Source of the DNA: Puniceibacterium confluentis
GTDB taxonomy: Bacteria > Pseudomonadota > Alphaproteobacteria > Rhodobacterales > Rhodobacteraceae
DNA: 64,000 nucleotides
Assembly: GCF_007923445.1 (NCBI RefSeq)
Contig: NZ_VOJI01000001.1
Coordinates: 124,001 to 188,000 of the forward strand
Direction: 5' to 3'
In this document: positions 63,818-64,000 of the stretch, in pieces
Numbering within the stretch: position 1 is the stretch's first letter
Layout: each line of letters begins with the position of its first letter
Position numbers and translations under genes: made by a program
Notes under the pieces: generated by a model
What the model was told of the DNA's origin: nothing
What the model saw: the letters and a program-made list of their open reading frames with translations, nothing else
Databases searched by the model: none

Positions 63818-64000
63818 ATGAATGACGCCTTTCTGAGCCGGATCACCGAAACACTCCGCGACATCGAGGCGGACGGGTTGCTCAAGGTGGAACGGCCCCT
63901 CACGTCGCCGCAGGGCGCAAGGATCACCGTCGGCGGTCACGGGATGCTGAACCTCTGTGCCAACAATTATCTTGGGCTCGCCGCACACCCCCGGCTGATC
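63818..64000 (+). CDS. kbl: 2-amino-3-ketobutyrate CoA ligase, 5' part only
   Basis: 61 codons before the window ends: MNDAFLSRITETLRDIEADG, then LLKVERPLTSPQGARI and LNLCANNYLGLAAHPRLI, the N-terminus of the alpha-oxoamine synthase family. Kbl cleaves 2-amino-3-ketobutyrate to glycine and acetyl-CoA after threonine dehydrogenase. AGGAGAAC precedes the ATG. Its partner tdh is probably beyond the window. Confidence 0.88.
   Translation, partial: MNDAFLSRITETLRDIEADGLLKVERPLTSPQGARITVGGHGMLNLCANNYLGLAAHPRLI

Overview
This looks like a chromosomal segment of an alphaproteobacterium, most likely a marine Rhodobacterales (Roseobacter-group) species. The reasons are high GC coding sequence, the glpD-STPQU-V glycerol ABC operon, an eutBC-asnC-ssd-atf cluster, homospermidine synthase, a TIGR02302/DUF4175 protein beside lysA, and CtrA-type TTAA-N7-TTAA sites. 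I see no rRNA, tRNA, CRISPR array, prophage or insertion sequence. The window is dense, mostly ordinary chromosome; the unusual signals are in regulation, not in gene content.

Layout. 0.3-10.7 kb (+): glycerol catabolism. GlpS/T/P/Q/U/V import glycerol, GlpK phosphorylates it, GlpD oxidises glycerol-3-phosphate, and a class I fructose-1,6-bisphosphatase routes triose phosphate into gluconeogenesis. 10.9-17.5 kb (-): a partial ectoine/hydroxyectoine catabolic module (eutB, eutC, asnC, ssd, atf) behind an aldose 1-epimerase, without transporter or ring-opening genes in view. 17.7-22.9 kb: tRNA uridine hydroxylase trhO, then pncA, a membrane hybrid histidine kinase, and pncB (NAD salvage around a sensor). 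22.9-28.5 kb: a LacI regulator divergent from a glucose-type ABC transporter. 28.6-34.3 kb: homospermidine synthase, hisC-tyrA-extensin-like operon, AbrB-family membrane protein. 34.6-37.4 kb: small exported protein, tlpA divergent from argH, a 56-residue lipoprotein and a DUF2834 protein. 37.5-45.5 kb (-): alpha-2-macroglobulin, glycolipid-binding-like protein and PBP1C. 45.6-51.8 kb: a second hybrid kinase, yaaA, recQ, yggT. 51.9-56.5 kb (+): thioesterase, UMF1-type MFS, mepA, phytase-like protein, and a queuosine-precursor transporter behind a preQ1-I riboswitch candidate. 56.6-57.2 kb: a leader peptide with an extreme Shine-Dalgarno sequence, attenuator-like alternative hairpins, and the ribosome-rescue factor arfB. 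57.4-62.6 kb (-): DUF4175 protein, lysA, thiolase. 63.1-64.0 kb: XRE-cupin regulator and the start of kbl.

Most interesting region: 56571-56791. A 17-base perfect match to the anti-Shine-Dalgarno tail of 16S rRNA drives an 18-codon ORF ending Arg-Ala-Pro-stop. It is followed by mutually exclusive hairpins and a terminator 51 bases before arfB. This reads like an attenuator in which ribosome stalling would switch on a ribosome-rescue factor. It is inferred from sequence alone.
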